Below, in pieces: positions 41,081 to 49,363 of a stretch of DNA of 64,000 nt (positions within the stretch are counted from its first letter, which is position 1; every line of letters starts with the position of its first letter). Made by a program: the position numbers and the translations under genes. This DNA comes from Subtercola boreus (lineage in GTDB: Bacteria; Actinomycetota; Actinomycetes; Actinomycetales; Microbacteriaceae), in assembly GCF_003399635.1 (NCBI RefSeq), contig NZ_NBXB01000015.1, positions 1-64,000 of the forward strand, given 5' to 3'. The notes under the pieces are model-generated. The model made no database searches. It saw only the letters and a list, made by a program, of their open reading frames with translations, and was not told where the DNA came from.

Positions 41081-41844
41081 ACGCGGGCGCTCAGGATGAG
41101 GGGGCCCTCGGGGGTGATGGCGATGGTGTGCTCCATGTGGGCGCCGCGGGAGCCGTCGGCGCTCCGAAGGGTCCAGCCGTCGCGGTCGGTGACGATCTTG
41201 TCGGTGCTCTCGAGGAACCACGGCTCGATCGCGATGACGAGGCCGGGGTCGAGGTGCACTCCGCGCCCGGGGCGGCCGTTGTTCGGGATGTGGGGGTCGC
41301 CGTGCATCGTGCGGCCGACGCCGTGCCCGCCGAAGTCTGTGTTGATCGAGTAGCCGTCGGCGAGGGCGACAGCCGCGATCGCGGCCGAGATGTCGCCGAC
41401 GCGGCCTCCGGGCTGGGCAGCGGCGATGCCCGCGTTAAGTGCTCGTGTCGTGGTGTCGATGAGGCGGGCATCCTGCGGCCGCGGCGTGCCGACGATCACG
41501 GTGATCGCGGAGTCGGCCACCCAGCCGTCGACCGAGGCCGCGAAGTCGAGGGTGAGCATGTCGCCGTCGCGGAGGCGATAGTCGTGGGGCAGGCCGTGCA
41601 GCACGGCGTCGTTGACCGACGTGCAGAGCACCTTGCCGAACGGGCTGGCGCCGAATGAAGGGTGGTAGGTGATGTAGCAGGACTCGGCACCGCGTGCCCG
41701 GATCATCTCGTGTGCGATGGCGTCGAGCTTCAGCAGGTTCATGCCGACCGCGGCCCGGGCGGCCAGAGCGGTGAGCACCTCGCCGACGAAGGCGCCGGCG
41801 GGCCGCATCTGCTCGATTTCGGCAGGCGTTCTGAGTTCGATCAT
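41077..41844 (-). CDS. map: methionine aminopeptidase, type I
   Basis: A 255-aa metalloprotease that removes N-terminal Met from new proteins. The metal ligands Asp100 and Asp111 (TLDFAASVDGWVADSA), His174 (GGHGVGRTMH), Glu207 (IEPWF) and Glu238 (HMEHT) are all present, and His83 is the conserved active-site His. ATG 41844 has an AAAGGGA RBS; the longer frame to 41883 is unlikely. It is read against the ribosomal genes and is divergent from a small membrane protein gene. Confidence 0.95.
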   Translation of the reverse strand: MIELRTPAEIEQMRPAGAFVGEVLTALAARAAVGMNLLKLDAIAHEMIRARGAESCYITYHPSFGASPFGKVLCTSVNDAVLHGLPHDYRLRDGDMLTLDFAASVDGWVADSAITVIVGTPRPQDARLIDTTTRALNAGIAAAQPGGRVGDISAAIAAVALADGYSINTDFGGHGVGRTMHGDPHIPNNGRPGRGVHLDPGLVIAIEPWFLESTDKIVTDRDGWTLRSADGSRGAHMEHTIAITPEGPLILSARV

Positions 41845-41908
41845 GGTGATTCCCTTTGATTTGCCTGTGTTTCCGAACCACACACGGCACGGTCCACGTT
41901 ACCCGCCG

Positions 41909-41914
41909 TACTCT
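41909..41914 (+). promoter_or_regulatory. -10 box TACTCT, leaderless start of the 165-aa membrane protein gene
   Basis: TACTCT is followed by six bases (TGAGGC) and the ATG at 41921. Confidence 0.5.
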
Positions 41915-41920
41915 TGAGGC

Positions 41921-42418
41921 ATGTTCGTTCGCCGGGCTTTCTACTACTGGCAGGTCGCTGCTGTCGTCGTGCTGCCACTGTGGGTGCTGATCGGCTGGTC
42001 CGTCTTCGGCGGCCAGGTCTGGCAGTTCCTCATCGTGATGCTCTCGTGCGGGGTACTGGCGCTTGCGATGGCCGCCGTCGCGCTGATCATCTTTGCGCGA
42101 AAGCAGGTCCGGTTGACCCGGGCCGTCACCTGGCAGGATGTCCTGCTGGTCGCCCTCTGGCATGTGTCGATCATCGCGGTGGGCTTCTTCCTCCCCGCAG
42201 GATCGTTCATCGCGGTCGCCTCGGTGGTGCTCGGATTGGTCGCTTTCTGGAGTTCGATCGCCCAGTTGCTCGGCGAGACGAAGCGGCGGGTGCAGGGTGT
42301 GTTCGACACGTTCCAGTACGCGGCGCAGATGGGTGAGGCCCCGCAGGCGGTGCGTGAACCGATCGTGGCCGATGGCGAATACATCGTCATCGAGACCGGC
42401 CGCAACCACCAGAAGTAG
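41921..42418 (+). CDS. four-helix membrane protein, function unknown
   Basis: A 165-aa protein with about four hydrophobic helices (near residues 10-29, 34-58, 73-92 and 94-115) and a polar C-terminal tail of about 45 residues ending in IVIETGRNHQK. I do not recognise the family. It is divergent from map across 76 bp and precedes the rplS promoter region. A leaderless start is indicated. Confidence 0.7.
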   Translation: MFVRRAFYYWQVAAVVVLPLWVLIGWSVFGGQVWQFLIVMLSCGVLALAMAAVALIIFARKQVRLTRAVTWQDVLLVALWHVSIIAVGFFLPAGSFIAVASVVLGLVAFWSSIAQLLGETKRRVQGVFDTFQYAAQMGEAPQAVREPIVADGEYIVIETGRNHQK

Positions 42419-42470
42419 GGCTCGGGCATCCGGAGCCTGCACCGTACTCCGGATGTCGGCGCGACTCTCT

Positions 42471-42500
42471 TTGCTATTGATACGCATGTCGTGGCAGAAT
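42471..42500 (+). promoter_or_regulatory. candidate rplS promoter (TTGCTA-18-CAGAAT)
   Basis: TTGCTA (42471-42476) and CAGAAT (42495-42500) are 18 bp apart. The -10 box and spacing are shared with the rpsP promoter candidate. The implied leader is about 127 nt, similar in length to that of rpsP. Confidence 0.45.
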
Positions 42501-42633
42501 GTTCGATTGTGCCACCGCCAGACTCTGCCACAGGGGAGTTCTGCACTCACGATCGCACACCCCTTCACTGAATGGCCCTGATCGGGCCTCAAGAACGTAG
42601 TCGACCTGTGGCGGTTGCAGAGAGCGATACACC

Positions 42634-42981
42634 ATGCACATTCTCGACAGCGTCGATGCAGCATCACTGCGGAGCGACGTTCCCGACTTCCGCGCCGGCG
42701 ACACCGTTCGCGTGCACGTGAACATCATCGAAGGCACGCGCTCCCGCGTGCAGGTCTTCCAGGGCATCGTCATCGGCCGTTCGGGCGAGGGCATCCGCGA
42801 GACGTTCTGCGTGCGCAAGGTCAGCTTCCAGGTCGGCGTCGAGCGTACCTTCCCGGTTCACTCCCCGGTCATCGACCACATCGAGATCGTCACCCGCGGC
42901 GATGTGCGCCGCGCGAAGCTCTACTACCTCCGCGCTCTTCGCGGCAAGAAGGCGAAGATCAAAGAGAAGCGCGACGCGTAA
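42634..42981 (+). CDS. rplS: 50S ribosomal protein L19
   Basis: A 115-aa L19 at the subunit interface. Typical blocks are [55 protein letters not shown] and [20 protein letters not shown]. It has its own promoter upstream rather than being cotranscribed with trmD, as three genes of mixed orientation separate them. A hairpin between rplS and lepB may end or modulate the transcript. Confidence 0.97.
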   Translation: MHILDSVDAASLRSDVPDFRAGDTVRVHVNIIEGTRSRVQVFQGIVIGRSGEGIRETFCVRKVSFQVGVERTFPVHSPVIDHIEIVTRGDVRRAKLYYLRALRGKKAKIKEKRDA

Positions 42982-43086
42982 CTCGTCGCCTTCGCCGGCA
43001 ACTGGCACGTTTTCCTGAGCGTCGTCCTAACATTTGGATAACGCGTCTGGGAATACGCCGGTTTCGACTCGCGCGTTGAACGTCTC

Positions 43087-43125
43087 CCTGAGCTCCTGCC
43101 CCATAAAATGGGTCGGGAGCTCAGG
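43087..43125 (+). other. hairpin overlapping the lepB ribosome-binding region
   Basis: Arms 43087-43103 and 43109-43125 form a 17-bp stem with one mismatch and one G-T pair around TAAAA. It ends 7 nt before the lepB ATG and includes part of the likely Shine-Dalgarno AGGCGG (43123-43128). It could terminate rplS transcription, attenuate lepB or mask its translation start. Confidence 0.6.
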
Positions 43126-43132
43126 CGGTTAA

Positions 43133-43912
43133 ATGACAGAAACATCGTTGCGGCCACGATCGGATCGTGGCGGCAGACGCACGGGGCGACGCCAGAAGAG
43201 CGCCGCCCTTTTCATTCGTGACATCGTCGTCATCTTTCTGATCGCACTCCTAGCGTCTGTGCTCATCAAGACGTTCCTGGTGCGCTCGTTCTACATCCCT
43301 TCGGGGTCGATGGAGAACACGCTGCAGATTGGCGACCGCATCCTCGTCAACGAGCTCGAGCCGAACGTCATCCCCATCGAGCGCGGCGACGTCGTCGTCT
43401 TCAAAGACCCGGGCGGTTGGCTGCCTGCCCATGTCGACCCGCCCACGACGCCGATCGTCGGGGCGATCAACTGGGTGCTCGATGCCGTGGGTCTGGCCGC
43501 GACCGACAGCAACGACCATCTGATCAAGCGCGTGATCGGGCTGCCGGGCGACCACGTGGAGTGTTGCAACGCGCTCGGGCAGATGATGGTCAACGGCGTG
43601 CCGCTCAACGAGCCGTACCTGAAGCTCCCCGACGGCATCACGAAGGTCTCCGACCTCGCGTTCGACGTGACGGTGCCCGAGGGATCGCTCTGGGTGATGG
43701 GGGACAACCGTTACAACTCGGCGGATTCTCGTTACAACCAGACCAATCCCGGTGGTGGTTTCGTGCCCGAAAGCGATGTTGTCGGCCGTGCTCTCTGGAT
43801 CACATTCCCGGTGACCCGGTGGACCTTCCTCGACAACTATTCGTCAGTGTTCAGAGGGGCAGCGGATGCCGCGCCCTCTTCGGCTTCAGGCTCGTCGGGT
43901 GGATCCGGGTGA
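43133..43912 (+). CDS. lepB: signal peptidase I
   Basis: A 259-aa type I signal peptidase with one N-terminal membrane helix (about 28-47) and the catalytic domain outside. Catalytic Ser59 is in YIPSGSMENTL, Lys132 in HLIKRVIGLPGD, and the GDNRYNSADSR box is conserved. It cleaves Sec and Tat signal peptides, including those of the exported proteins in this window. A Ser/Gly/Ala-rich tail ends the protein. Its TGA overlaps the GTG of rnhB. Confidence 0.96.
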   Translation: MTETSLRPRSDRGGRRTGRRQKSAALFIRDIVVIFLIALLASVLIKTFLVRSFYIPSGSMENTLQIGDRILVNELEPNVIPIERGDVVVFKDPGGWLPAHVDPPTTPIVGAINWVLDAVGLAATDSNDHLIKRVIGLPGDHVECCNALGQMMVNGVPLNEPYLKLPDGITKVSDLAFDVTVPEGSLWVMGDNRYNSADSRYNQTNPGGGFVPESDVVGRALWITFPVTRWTFLDNYSSVFRGAADAAPSSASGSSGGSG

Positions 43913-44583
43913 CGCCGGTCAGCGACCCGACCCTCCGGCACGAGCGCACTCTCGGGCGCGCCGGAGCCCAGCTCGTCATCGGAGTCGATGAGGTGGGTCG
44001 TGGCGCGCTCGCCGGGCCCGTCGCCGTGGGAATGTGCGTCATAGATCCCGCCAGTCGCCGCACGTTTCCCGCGGGGCTCCGCGATTCGAAGCTGCTGTCC
44101 GAGGCGCGGCGGGAGCAACTCGCACCCCTCGCCACTAAATGGGCGTGGGCATCCGCTGTCGGGCTTGCAAGCGCCGACGAGGTCGATCGCCTCGGAATCA
44201 TCGCGTGCCTGGGCATCGCAGGTGCCCGTGCGCTCACACAACTGCGGGCCGTCGGCGTCGACACTTCCCAGGCGATTCTGCTGCTGGATGGCAACCACAA
44301 CTATCTCGCGGCCCAGATCGGCGACGAGGTGCAGGTGACGACGAAGATCAAGGCCGACCGCGACTGTGCGTCTGTCGCGGCAGCGTCGGTGGTTGCGAAG
44401 GTGCACCGAGACCGGCTGATGATCTCGTTGCACGAGGAGCACCCGGGGTACGCATGGGCGAGCAACAAGGGCTACGGCAGCTCCGCGCACTTCGATGGGC
44501 TGCAGTTGCTCGGGCCGACCGTGCATCACCGTCACAGCTGGCTGAAGGCCGAGCGGATGATCGACGGCAGCGTTCCGGCATAG
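43909..44583 (+). CDS. rnhB: ribonuclease HII
   Basis: A 224-aa enzyme removing ribonucleotides from DNA and RNA-DNA hybrids. The active-site motif GVDEVGRGALAGPVAVG, the DSKLLSEARRE block and SVAAASVVAKVHRDRLM are conserved. The GTG at 43909 overlaps the lepB stop by 4 bp, so the two genes are translationally coupled; the longer open frame through lepB is not used. Confidence 0.95.
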   Translation: MTPVSDPTLRHERTLGRAGAQLVIGVDEVGRGALAGPVAVGMCVIDPASRRTFPAGLRDSKLLSEARREQLAPLATKWAWASAVGLASADEVDRLGIIACLGIAGARALTQLRAVGVDTSQAILLLDGNHNYLAAQIGDEVQVTTKIKADRDCASVAAASVVAKVHRDRLMISLHEEHPGYAWASNKGYGSSAHFDGLQLLGPTVHHRHSWLKAERMIDGSVPA

Positions 44584-44586
44584 ACT
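44581..44586 (+). promoter_or_regulatory. -10 box TAGACT upstream of the DUF2469 gene
   Basis: TAGACT includes the rnhB stop codon and ends 9 nt before the ATG at 44596, the same layout as TAAACT before ffh. Confidence 0.4.
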
Positions 44587-44595
44587 TGCAACACC

Positions 44596-44919
44596 ATGGA
44601 AGAAGACGAATTCGAGGACTACGACCGCGAGGTTGAGCTGGCGCTCTACCGCGAATACCGCGACGTCGTATCGCAGTTCAAGTACGTGATCGAGACCGAG
44701 CGCCGGTTCTATCTGGCGAACGACGTCGATCTTGTGCGCCGCGACACCGAACACGACTTCTACTTCGAGCTCACGATGAGCGATGTGTGGGTGTGGGACG
44801 TCTACCGTTCCGACCGGTTCGTGAAGTCGGTGCGCGTGCTGACTTTCAAGGATGTGAACATCGAGGAGCTCTCGTCGAAGGACTTCGAGCTGCCCAAGGA
44901 ACTCGCACTCGACGAGTAG
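44596..44919 (+). CDS. DUF2469 family protein
   Basis: A 107-aa acidic protein conserved throughout Actinobacteria, starting MEEDEFEDYDREVELALYRE and containing FKYVIETERRFYLAND and MSDVWVWDVYR. The function is unknown; it nearly always lies between rnhB and yraN, as here. It was one of the marks used to place this window in Actinobacteria. Confidence 0.93.
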   Translation: MEEDEFEDYDREVELALYREYRDVVSQFKYVIETERRFYLANDVDLVRRDTEHDFYFELTMSDVWVWDVYRSDRFVKSVRVLTFKDVNIEELSSKDFELPKELALDE

Positions 44920-45023
44920 CTCCTGTTCTCCACAGGCAGTTGATTCACGGATCTCTCCACAGATCCTGTTGCAACCCCACTCGCCACTGAGCCTTCTTGC
45001 CACTCTGGTGGCGGAGGCACACG

Positions 45024-45380
45024 ATGAAGGCAAAAGACGAACTGGGCCGGCGCGGCGAAGAGCTTGCGGCCCAGTATCTGGTTCAACAGGGATACGGGAT
45101 CCTCGAACGCAACTGGCGGTGTCGCCAGGGTGAGATCGATGTGGTGGCCGAGCACGAGGGCGTGACGGTCTTCGTCGAGGTGAAGACCCGCTCGGGGCTT
45201 CGCTACGGTCATCCGTTCGAGGCGATCACCATCGCGAAGATGGCACGGCTGCGAAGGCTCGCCGGCGCATGGTGTGACGCGGCGGAGTCGGGCCGCCGGC
45301 AGATCCGAATCGATGCCATCGGCGTGTTGGCGCCGCCTCGGCAGGATGCTGTCATCGAACATCTCGTCGGGATCTTCTGA
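45024..45380 (+). CDS. UPF0102 (YraN) family nuclease-fold protein
   Basis: A 118-aa protein with the restriction-endonuclease-like fold. [33 protein letters not shown] and [10 protein letters not shown] give the Glu, Asp and ExK residues of the PD-(D/E)XK site. The role is not established; it accompanies DNA uptake and recombination genes here. The ATG at 45024 has GGAGG in front. Its TGA overlaps the comM ATG (TGATG). Confidence 0.92.
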   Translation: MKAKDELGRRGEELAAQYLVQQGYGILERNWRCRQGEIDVVAEHEGVTVFVEVKTRSGLRYGHPFEAITIAKMARLRRLAGAWCDAAESGRRQIRIDAIGVLAPPRQDAVIEHLVGIF

Positions 45381-46912
45381 TGGTGGCCCGCACGCACTCT
45401 GTTGCTCTGCTCGGGATGACCGGTTCCATGGTCGAGGTCGAAGCCGACATCGGGAACGGCCTGCCGACCCTGATGATCATCGGGCTGCCCGACACGGCGC
45501 TCTCGGATGCCCGGGATCGCGTTCGCGCGGCGGCCACCAACTCCGGCTGCCCTCTGCCGACGAGCAAGATCACCGTCAACCTCTCGCCCGCGGCCCTGCC
45601 CAAACACGGGTCGACCTTCGACCTCGGCATCGCCATGGCAATCCTCGCTGCCGATGGCACCGTCTCGGCTGAGTCGGTCGAGCTGGTCGTGCACCTCGGA
45701 GAGGTCAGTCTGGATGGTCGGCTCCGCCCGATGAACGGCGTGCTGCCGGCCATTGCGGCGGCAGCACGTGCGGGGTTCCGCACCTTCGTCGTGCCGGCGG
45801 GGAACCGCCACGAGGCATCCCTCGTGCCGGGCGTGACGATCGTTCCGGTCGTCTCGCTTCGCGATGCCGCGATCCACCACGGAGCGAGGCTCGACCCGAT
45901 ACCGCTCGACGTCATCGAGGGCGCCCGGGCGCTCGACACGGAGCCTCCCGAGCATGAACTCTCCGATGTGATCGGCAACGCCGACGCGGTGCTGGCCCTC
46001 ATTGCGGCGGCCGCGGGCGGGCACCACATCTTCATGCTCGGCCCGCCCGGTGCCGGCAAGACCATGCTCGCTATGAGGCTCCCGGGTCTGCTGCCTGACC
46101 TCGACGCCGAATCGGCCCTCGAAGTGAGCTCGGTCCGCTCGCTCGCCGGGGCCTCAGTGCCGCGCACTCTCGCCACCCGGCCACCGTTCGAGAGCCCGCA
46201 CCACTCCGCGTCGGCCGGGGCGCTCATCGGTGGCGGCTCGAAACAGATCCGGCCCGGGGCTGCCGCCCGAGCATCGCACGGCGTGCTCTTTCTCGACGAA
46301 GCTCCCGAGTTCGCGAGTACCGTTCTCGACACGCTCCGCCAGCCGCTCGAGTCCGGGGTGATCAGCATCCATCGTGCGAACGCGATCGCCCGATTCCCGG
46401 GTCGGTTCCAGCTGGTGATGGCGGCGAATCCCTGCCCCTGCGGGCAGTACGGAACCGCCGACCTGAACTGCCTCTGCACACCCAACACGCGCAGGCGCTA
46501 CCTGGGGAGGCTTTCCGGGCCACTTCTGGATCGAATCGACATCCAGGTGCAGGTGCGGCGAGTGTCTGCCGCCGAGCTCAGGATCGACGAATCAGGTGAT
46601 CGGCTCACGACGGCCAAAGCGCGCGTCCAAGTCGAGGAGGCTCGCGCTCGGATGGCCGCGAGACTAAGTGGCACGCCGTGGAAGCTGAATGGTGAGGTGC
46701 TCGGTACCTGGCTCCGAAGCGGACCGGAGAAGTTGGCCCGGGACACCACCGTCTCCCTCGACCGCGCGCTCGAGCGAGGCCTCATCACCATGCGCGGTTA
46801 CGACCGCATCCTGCGGGTCGCCTGGACTCTTGCAGACCTCGATGGTGCCCCGCGGCCGGGTACCGACCAGATCGGCCGCGCCCTCTATCTCAGAAAGTCG
46901 CTGACACTGTGA
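45380..46912 (+). CDS. comM: YifB/ComM-family Mg-chelatase-like AAA ATPase
   Basis: A 510-aa AAA+ protein. The N-terminal Lon-like domain (VEVEADIGNGLPTLMIIGLPD, then FDLGIAMAILAADG) precedes the AAA domain with Walker A GPPGAGKTM and Walker B VLFLDEAPEF, and a C-terminal Mg-chelatase segment. In competent bacteria ComM is a helicase promoting branch migration during transformation. It is translationally coupled to yraN before it and dprA after it (GTGA overlap). Confidence 0.95.
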   Translation: MVARTHSVALLGMTGSMVEVEADIGNGLPTLMIIGLPDTALSDARDRVRAAATNSGCPLPTSKITVNLSPAALPKHGSTFDLGIAMAILAADGTVSAESVELVVHLGEVSLDGRLRPMNGVLPAIAAAARAGFRTFVVPAGNRHEASLVPGVTIVPVVSLRDAAIHHGARLDPIPLDVIEGARALDTEPPEHELSDVIGNADAVLALIAAAAGGHHIFMLGPPGAGKTMLAMRLPGLLPDLDAESALEVSSVRSLAGASVPRTLATRPPFESPHHSASAGALIGGGSKQIRPGAAARASHGVLFLDEAPEFASTVLDTLRQPLESGVISIHRANAIARFPGRFQLVMAANPCPCGQYGTADLNCLCTPNTRRRYLGRLSGPLLDRIDIQVQVRRVSAAELRIDESGDRLTTAKARVQVEEARARMAARLSGTPWKLNGEVLGTWLRSGPEKLARDTTVSLDRALERGLITMRGYDRILRVAWTLADLDGAPRPGTDQIGRALYLRKSLTL

Positions 46913-48330
46913 ACATCTTCCTGTTGGACGAAAGACTCGTAATCGACGCCGTCTCCTCCGTCAGCCCCCTGTGGCCCGCCGGGCGAGCTGGGGATGCCGT
47001 CAGCGCCGATTCGGATGATCCTGCTGAGCTGGCTGAGTCGGCTGTGTCGGCTGTGTCGGCCGCGGAGCGTTTCGCGCGCGCCGCGTGGAGTGGCATCGCC
47101 GAACCGGGGGACGCCACTGCCGGTCGGCTGGTTGCGGCGCTCGGATCGGCCGCCGCCCTGGAATGCGTCGTCGCCCGCCAGTCGCCGGCGACGATTCTCG
47201 GGCTGGCCCGTGATGCGGGTGCCACTGTGGGAACGGCCGCCGAGGTGGAGGCCGCGCTCGAACGGTGGAAGCCTCGGCTGACGACATCGACAGTTCTGAC
47301 ATCGATGAGGCAGGCCGAGAGGTGCGGCGCGAGACTGATCGTGCCGACGGATCACGAGTGGCCGGAGGGCCTCGGAGGCCTCGGTCCACACCAGCCCGTG
47401 GCGCTCTGGGCCCGGGGAAGGCCGAACGCTGTTCTCGGGCTCCGCTCAGCCATCGCCGTCGTCGGAGCGCGGGCGGCGAGCGGTTACGGCGAACACATGG
47501 CGATGGAGCTGTCGGCTGGTCTCGCCGACCGGGGCTTCGGCATCGTGTCGGGTGCGGCCTACGGCATCGACGGGATGGCCCATCGGTCCGCCCTTGCGAG
47601 CTCCGGCCAGACATTCGCGTTCCTCGCCGGGGGAGTCGACCGCTTCTACCCGACGGGGCATGATGCGCTTCTCACCAGGATCGCCGAAGTGGGTGTTGTC
47701 CTCTCCGAACTGCCGTGCGGCTCCGCGCCGACGAAGTGGCGCTTTCTGCAACGCAACCGCCTCATCGCAGCCGCAGCGCTGGCCACCGTGGTCGTCGAGG
47801 CGGGGGTGCGGAGCGGATCCCTCAACACTGCGGCGCACGCCGCGGCGCTGGGCCGGCCGCTCGGTGCTGTTCCGGGGCCGGTGACGTCTCCGTCGTCGGC
47901 TGGCTGTCACCGGCTCCTCCGCGAATTCGATGCGGTCTGTGTGACGACGCCCGACGAAGTCGTGCAGCTGGTCGGGGAGGTGCAGCACGCGTCGCCGCAG
48001 CCGGTTCTCCGGGGTCTTGAGGCGCTCGAAAAGCCGCGGAACGGGGCTTCTCCGGCCAGTGGAGCCCCGCCGGGTGGAGCCGCGCCCGGTGAAGCCCCGG
48101 CCGGTGGAGCCCCGCCGGGTGGGACGCCGCCCTCCACCCAGAGCCGCCGGCCCGCTGAACAGGTGCGGGTGCTCGATGCTCTGGGTCGCCGCACTCCGCG
48201 TTCGGTCAACGAAGTTGCGCGGCGGGCGGGGCTGGGGGTTGCTGCCGCGCAGTCGGCGCTCGGTGCGCTCGGGCTGGAGGGCGTCGTCGAGGAACAGCGT
48301 GGCGGGTGGCGCAGCGTGCCGTCCGGGTGA
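46909..48330 (+). CDS. dprA: DNA-processing protein DprA
   Basis: A 473-aa DprA that loads RecA on incoming single-stranded DNA. The Rossmann core has VGARAASGYGEHMAMELSAG, SGAAYGIDGMAHRSAL, GGVDRFYPTGHDAL and RFLQRNRLIAAAALATVVVE. A winged-helix domain ends the protein (VNEVARRAGLGVAAAQSALG). It is longer than usual because of an Ala/Ser/Asp-rich N-terminal part and a Pro/Gly-rich repetitive linker (GAPPGG units) before the winged helix. The GTG start overlaps the comM stop. Confidence 0.95.
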   Translation: MNIFLLDERLVIDAVSSVSPLWPAGRAGDAVSADSDDPAELAESAVSAVSAAERFARAAWSGIAEPGDATAGRLVAALGSAAALECVVARQSPATILGLARDAGATVGTAAEVEAALERWKPRLTTSTVLTSMRQAERCGARLIVPTDHEWPEGLGGLGPHQPVALWARGRPNAVLGLRSAIAVVGARAASGYGEHMAMELSAGLADRGFGIVSGAAYGIDGMAHRSALASSGQTFAFLAGGVDRFYPTGHDALLTRIAEVGVVLSELPCGSAPTKWRFLQRNRLIAAAALATVVVEAGVRSGSLNTAAHAAALGRPLGAVPGPVTSPSSAGCHRLLREFDAVCVTTPDEVVQLVGEVQHASPQPVLRGLEALEKPRNGASPASGAPPGGAAPGEAPAGGAPPGGTPPSTQSRRPAEQVRVLDALGRRTPRSVNEVARRAGLGVAAAQSALGALGLEGVVEEQRGGWRSVPSG

Positions 48331-48425
48331 GGCGTGCGGGCCAGGCGCCGCCTGAGTAAGGCATGCGCGCACCCGGCGCCCGCCGACAGGTGGCGGCGGG
48401 CGCCCGCGGCGTCGGAGGGGTTTGG

Positions 48426-48431
48426 CAGGAT
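48426..48431 (+). promoter_or_regulatory. -10 box CAGGAT, possible leaderless start of the phosphoesterase gene
   Basis: CAGGAT lies 6 nt (six G residues) before the ATG at 48438. The G-run could also serve as a ribosome binding site. Confidence 0.3.
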
Positions 48432-48437
48432 GGGGGG

Positions 48438-49334
48438 ATGGCCACGACGAATGCACCCACTCATGTCATCGCCCATCTCAGCGACACGCATTTCCTGCAG
48501 GGGCGGGCGAAGCTCTACGGCACGGTCGACACCGACTCCACGCTGGCTCGTGCGCTCCTGCAGCTCGAGCGGTCGGAGATCAGGCCGAACGCGCTGGTCT
48601 TCACGGGGGATCTCACCGATCTGGGCGAGACCGATGCGTACAGGCGGATCCGCGCGCTGGTCGAGCCTGCTGCGGAACGGATGGGCGCAGAGCTGGTGTG
48701 GGTGATGGGCAACCACGACGTGCGGGGCCGGATGTGGGTCGAGCTGCTCGACCAGGCCGCGAGCGACGACCCCGTCGACCGGGTCTTCGACCTCGATGGG
48801 CTCCGGCTGATCGCTCTCGACACGTCGGTGCCGGGCTTCCACCACGGAGAACTGGGCAGCGGGCAGCTGGAGTGGTTGCGGGAGGAGCTCCGCGCGCCGG
48901 CTGCCCACGGCACGCTCATCGCGCTTCACCATCCGCCGATCCCGACGACGCTCCCGCTCATGCCCATCCTGGAACTGCAGGAGCAGGAGCTGTTCGCCGA
49001 CGTCATCAGGGGCACGGATGTGCGGGGCATCCTCGGAGGGCACCTGCACTACTCGACGACGTCGCTGTTCGCCGGAATCCCCATCTCTGTGGCGGCGGCG
49101 ACCTGCTACACGATGGACCTCTCGGCGGGGCCCGATCAGCTCAGTGGGGTGGGCGGAGGGCAGTCGTTCACCCTGGTGCACGTCTACCCGGAGCAGGTCG
49201 TGCACTCGATCATGCCGATCGGCGACTACGGGGTCATCAACAGTTTCCCGACCGACGTCGTGCGACGGATCGAGGCGCTCAGCCCGGCCGAGCAGCGCGA
49301 CGCGTTCTCGCGCCACGCACCCCGGGCCGGCTGA
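48438..49334 (+). CDS. calcineurin-like metallophosphoesterase (class III cyclic nucleotide phosphodiesterase-like)
   Basis: A 298-aa binuclear-metal phosphoesterase. Motifs in order are HLSDTHF, FTGDLTDLGETDAYR, MGNHDVRGRM, ALHHPP and GGHLHYS. The order and length resemble CpdA-type phosphodiesterases and phosphohydrolases; the real substrate is unknown. It lies between dprA and xerC and is probably transcribed from its own start. No signal peptide is present. Confidence 0.88.
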   Translation: MATTNAPTHVIAHLSDTHFLQGRAKLYGTVDTDSTLARALLQLERSEIRPNALVFTGDLTDLGETDAYRRIRALVEPAAERMGAELVWVMGNHDVRGRMWVELLDQAASDDPVDRVFDLDGLRLIALDTSVPGFHHGELGSGQLEWLREELRAPAAHGTLIALHHPPIPTTLPLMPILELQEQELFADVIRGTDVRGILGGHLHYSTTSLFAGIPISVAAATCYTMDLSAGPDQLSGVGGGQSFTLVHVYPEQVVHSIMPIGDYGVINSFPTDVVRRIEALSPAEQRDAFSRHAPRAG

Positions 49335-49363
49335 TCCACCGATCTGTCCGGCATCCTAGGAGC

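Noticed and set aside
48422-49363. A long upstream extension of the xerC reading frame
   Set aside because: It overlaps the metallophosphoesterase gene in another frame and has no Xer similarity before the ATG at 49364.
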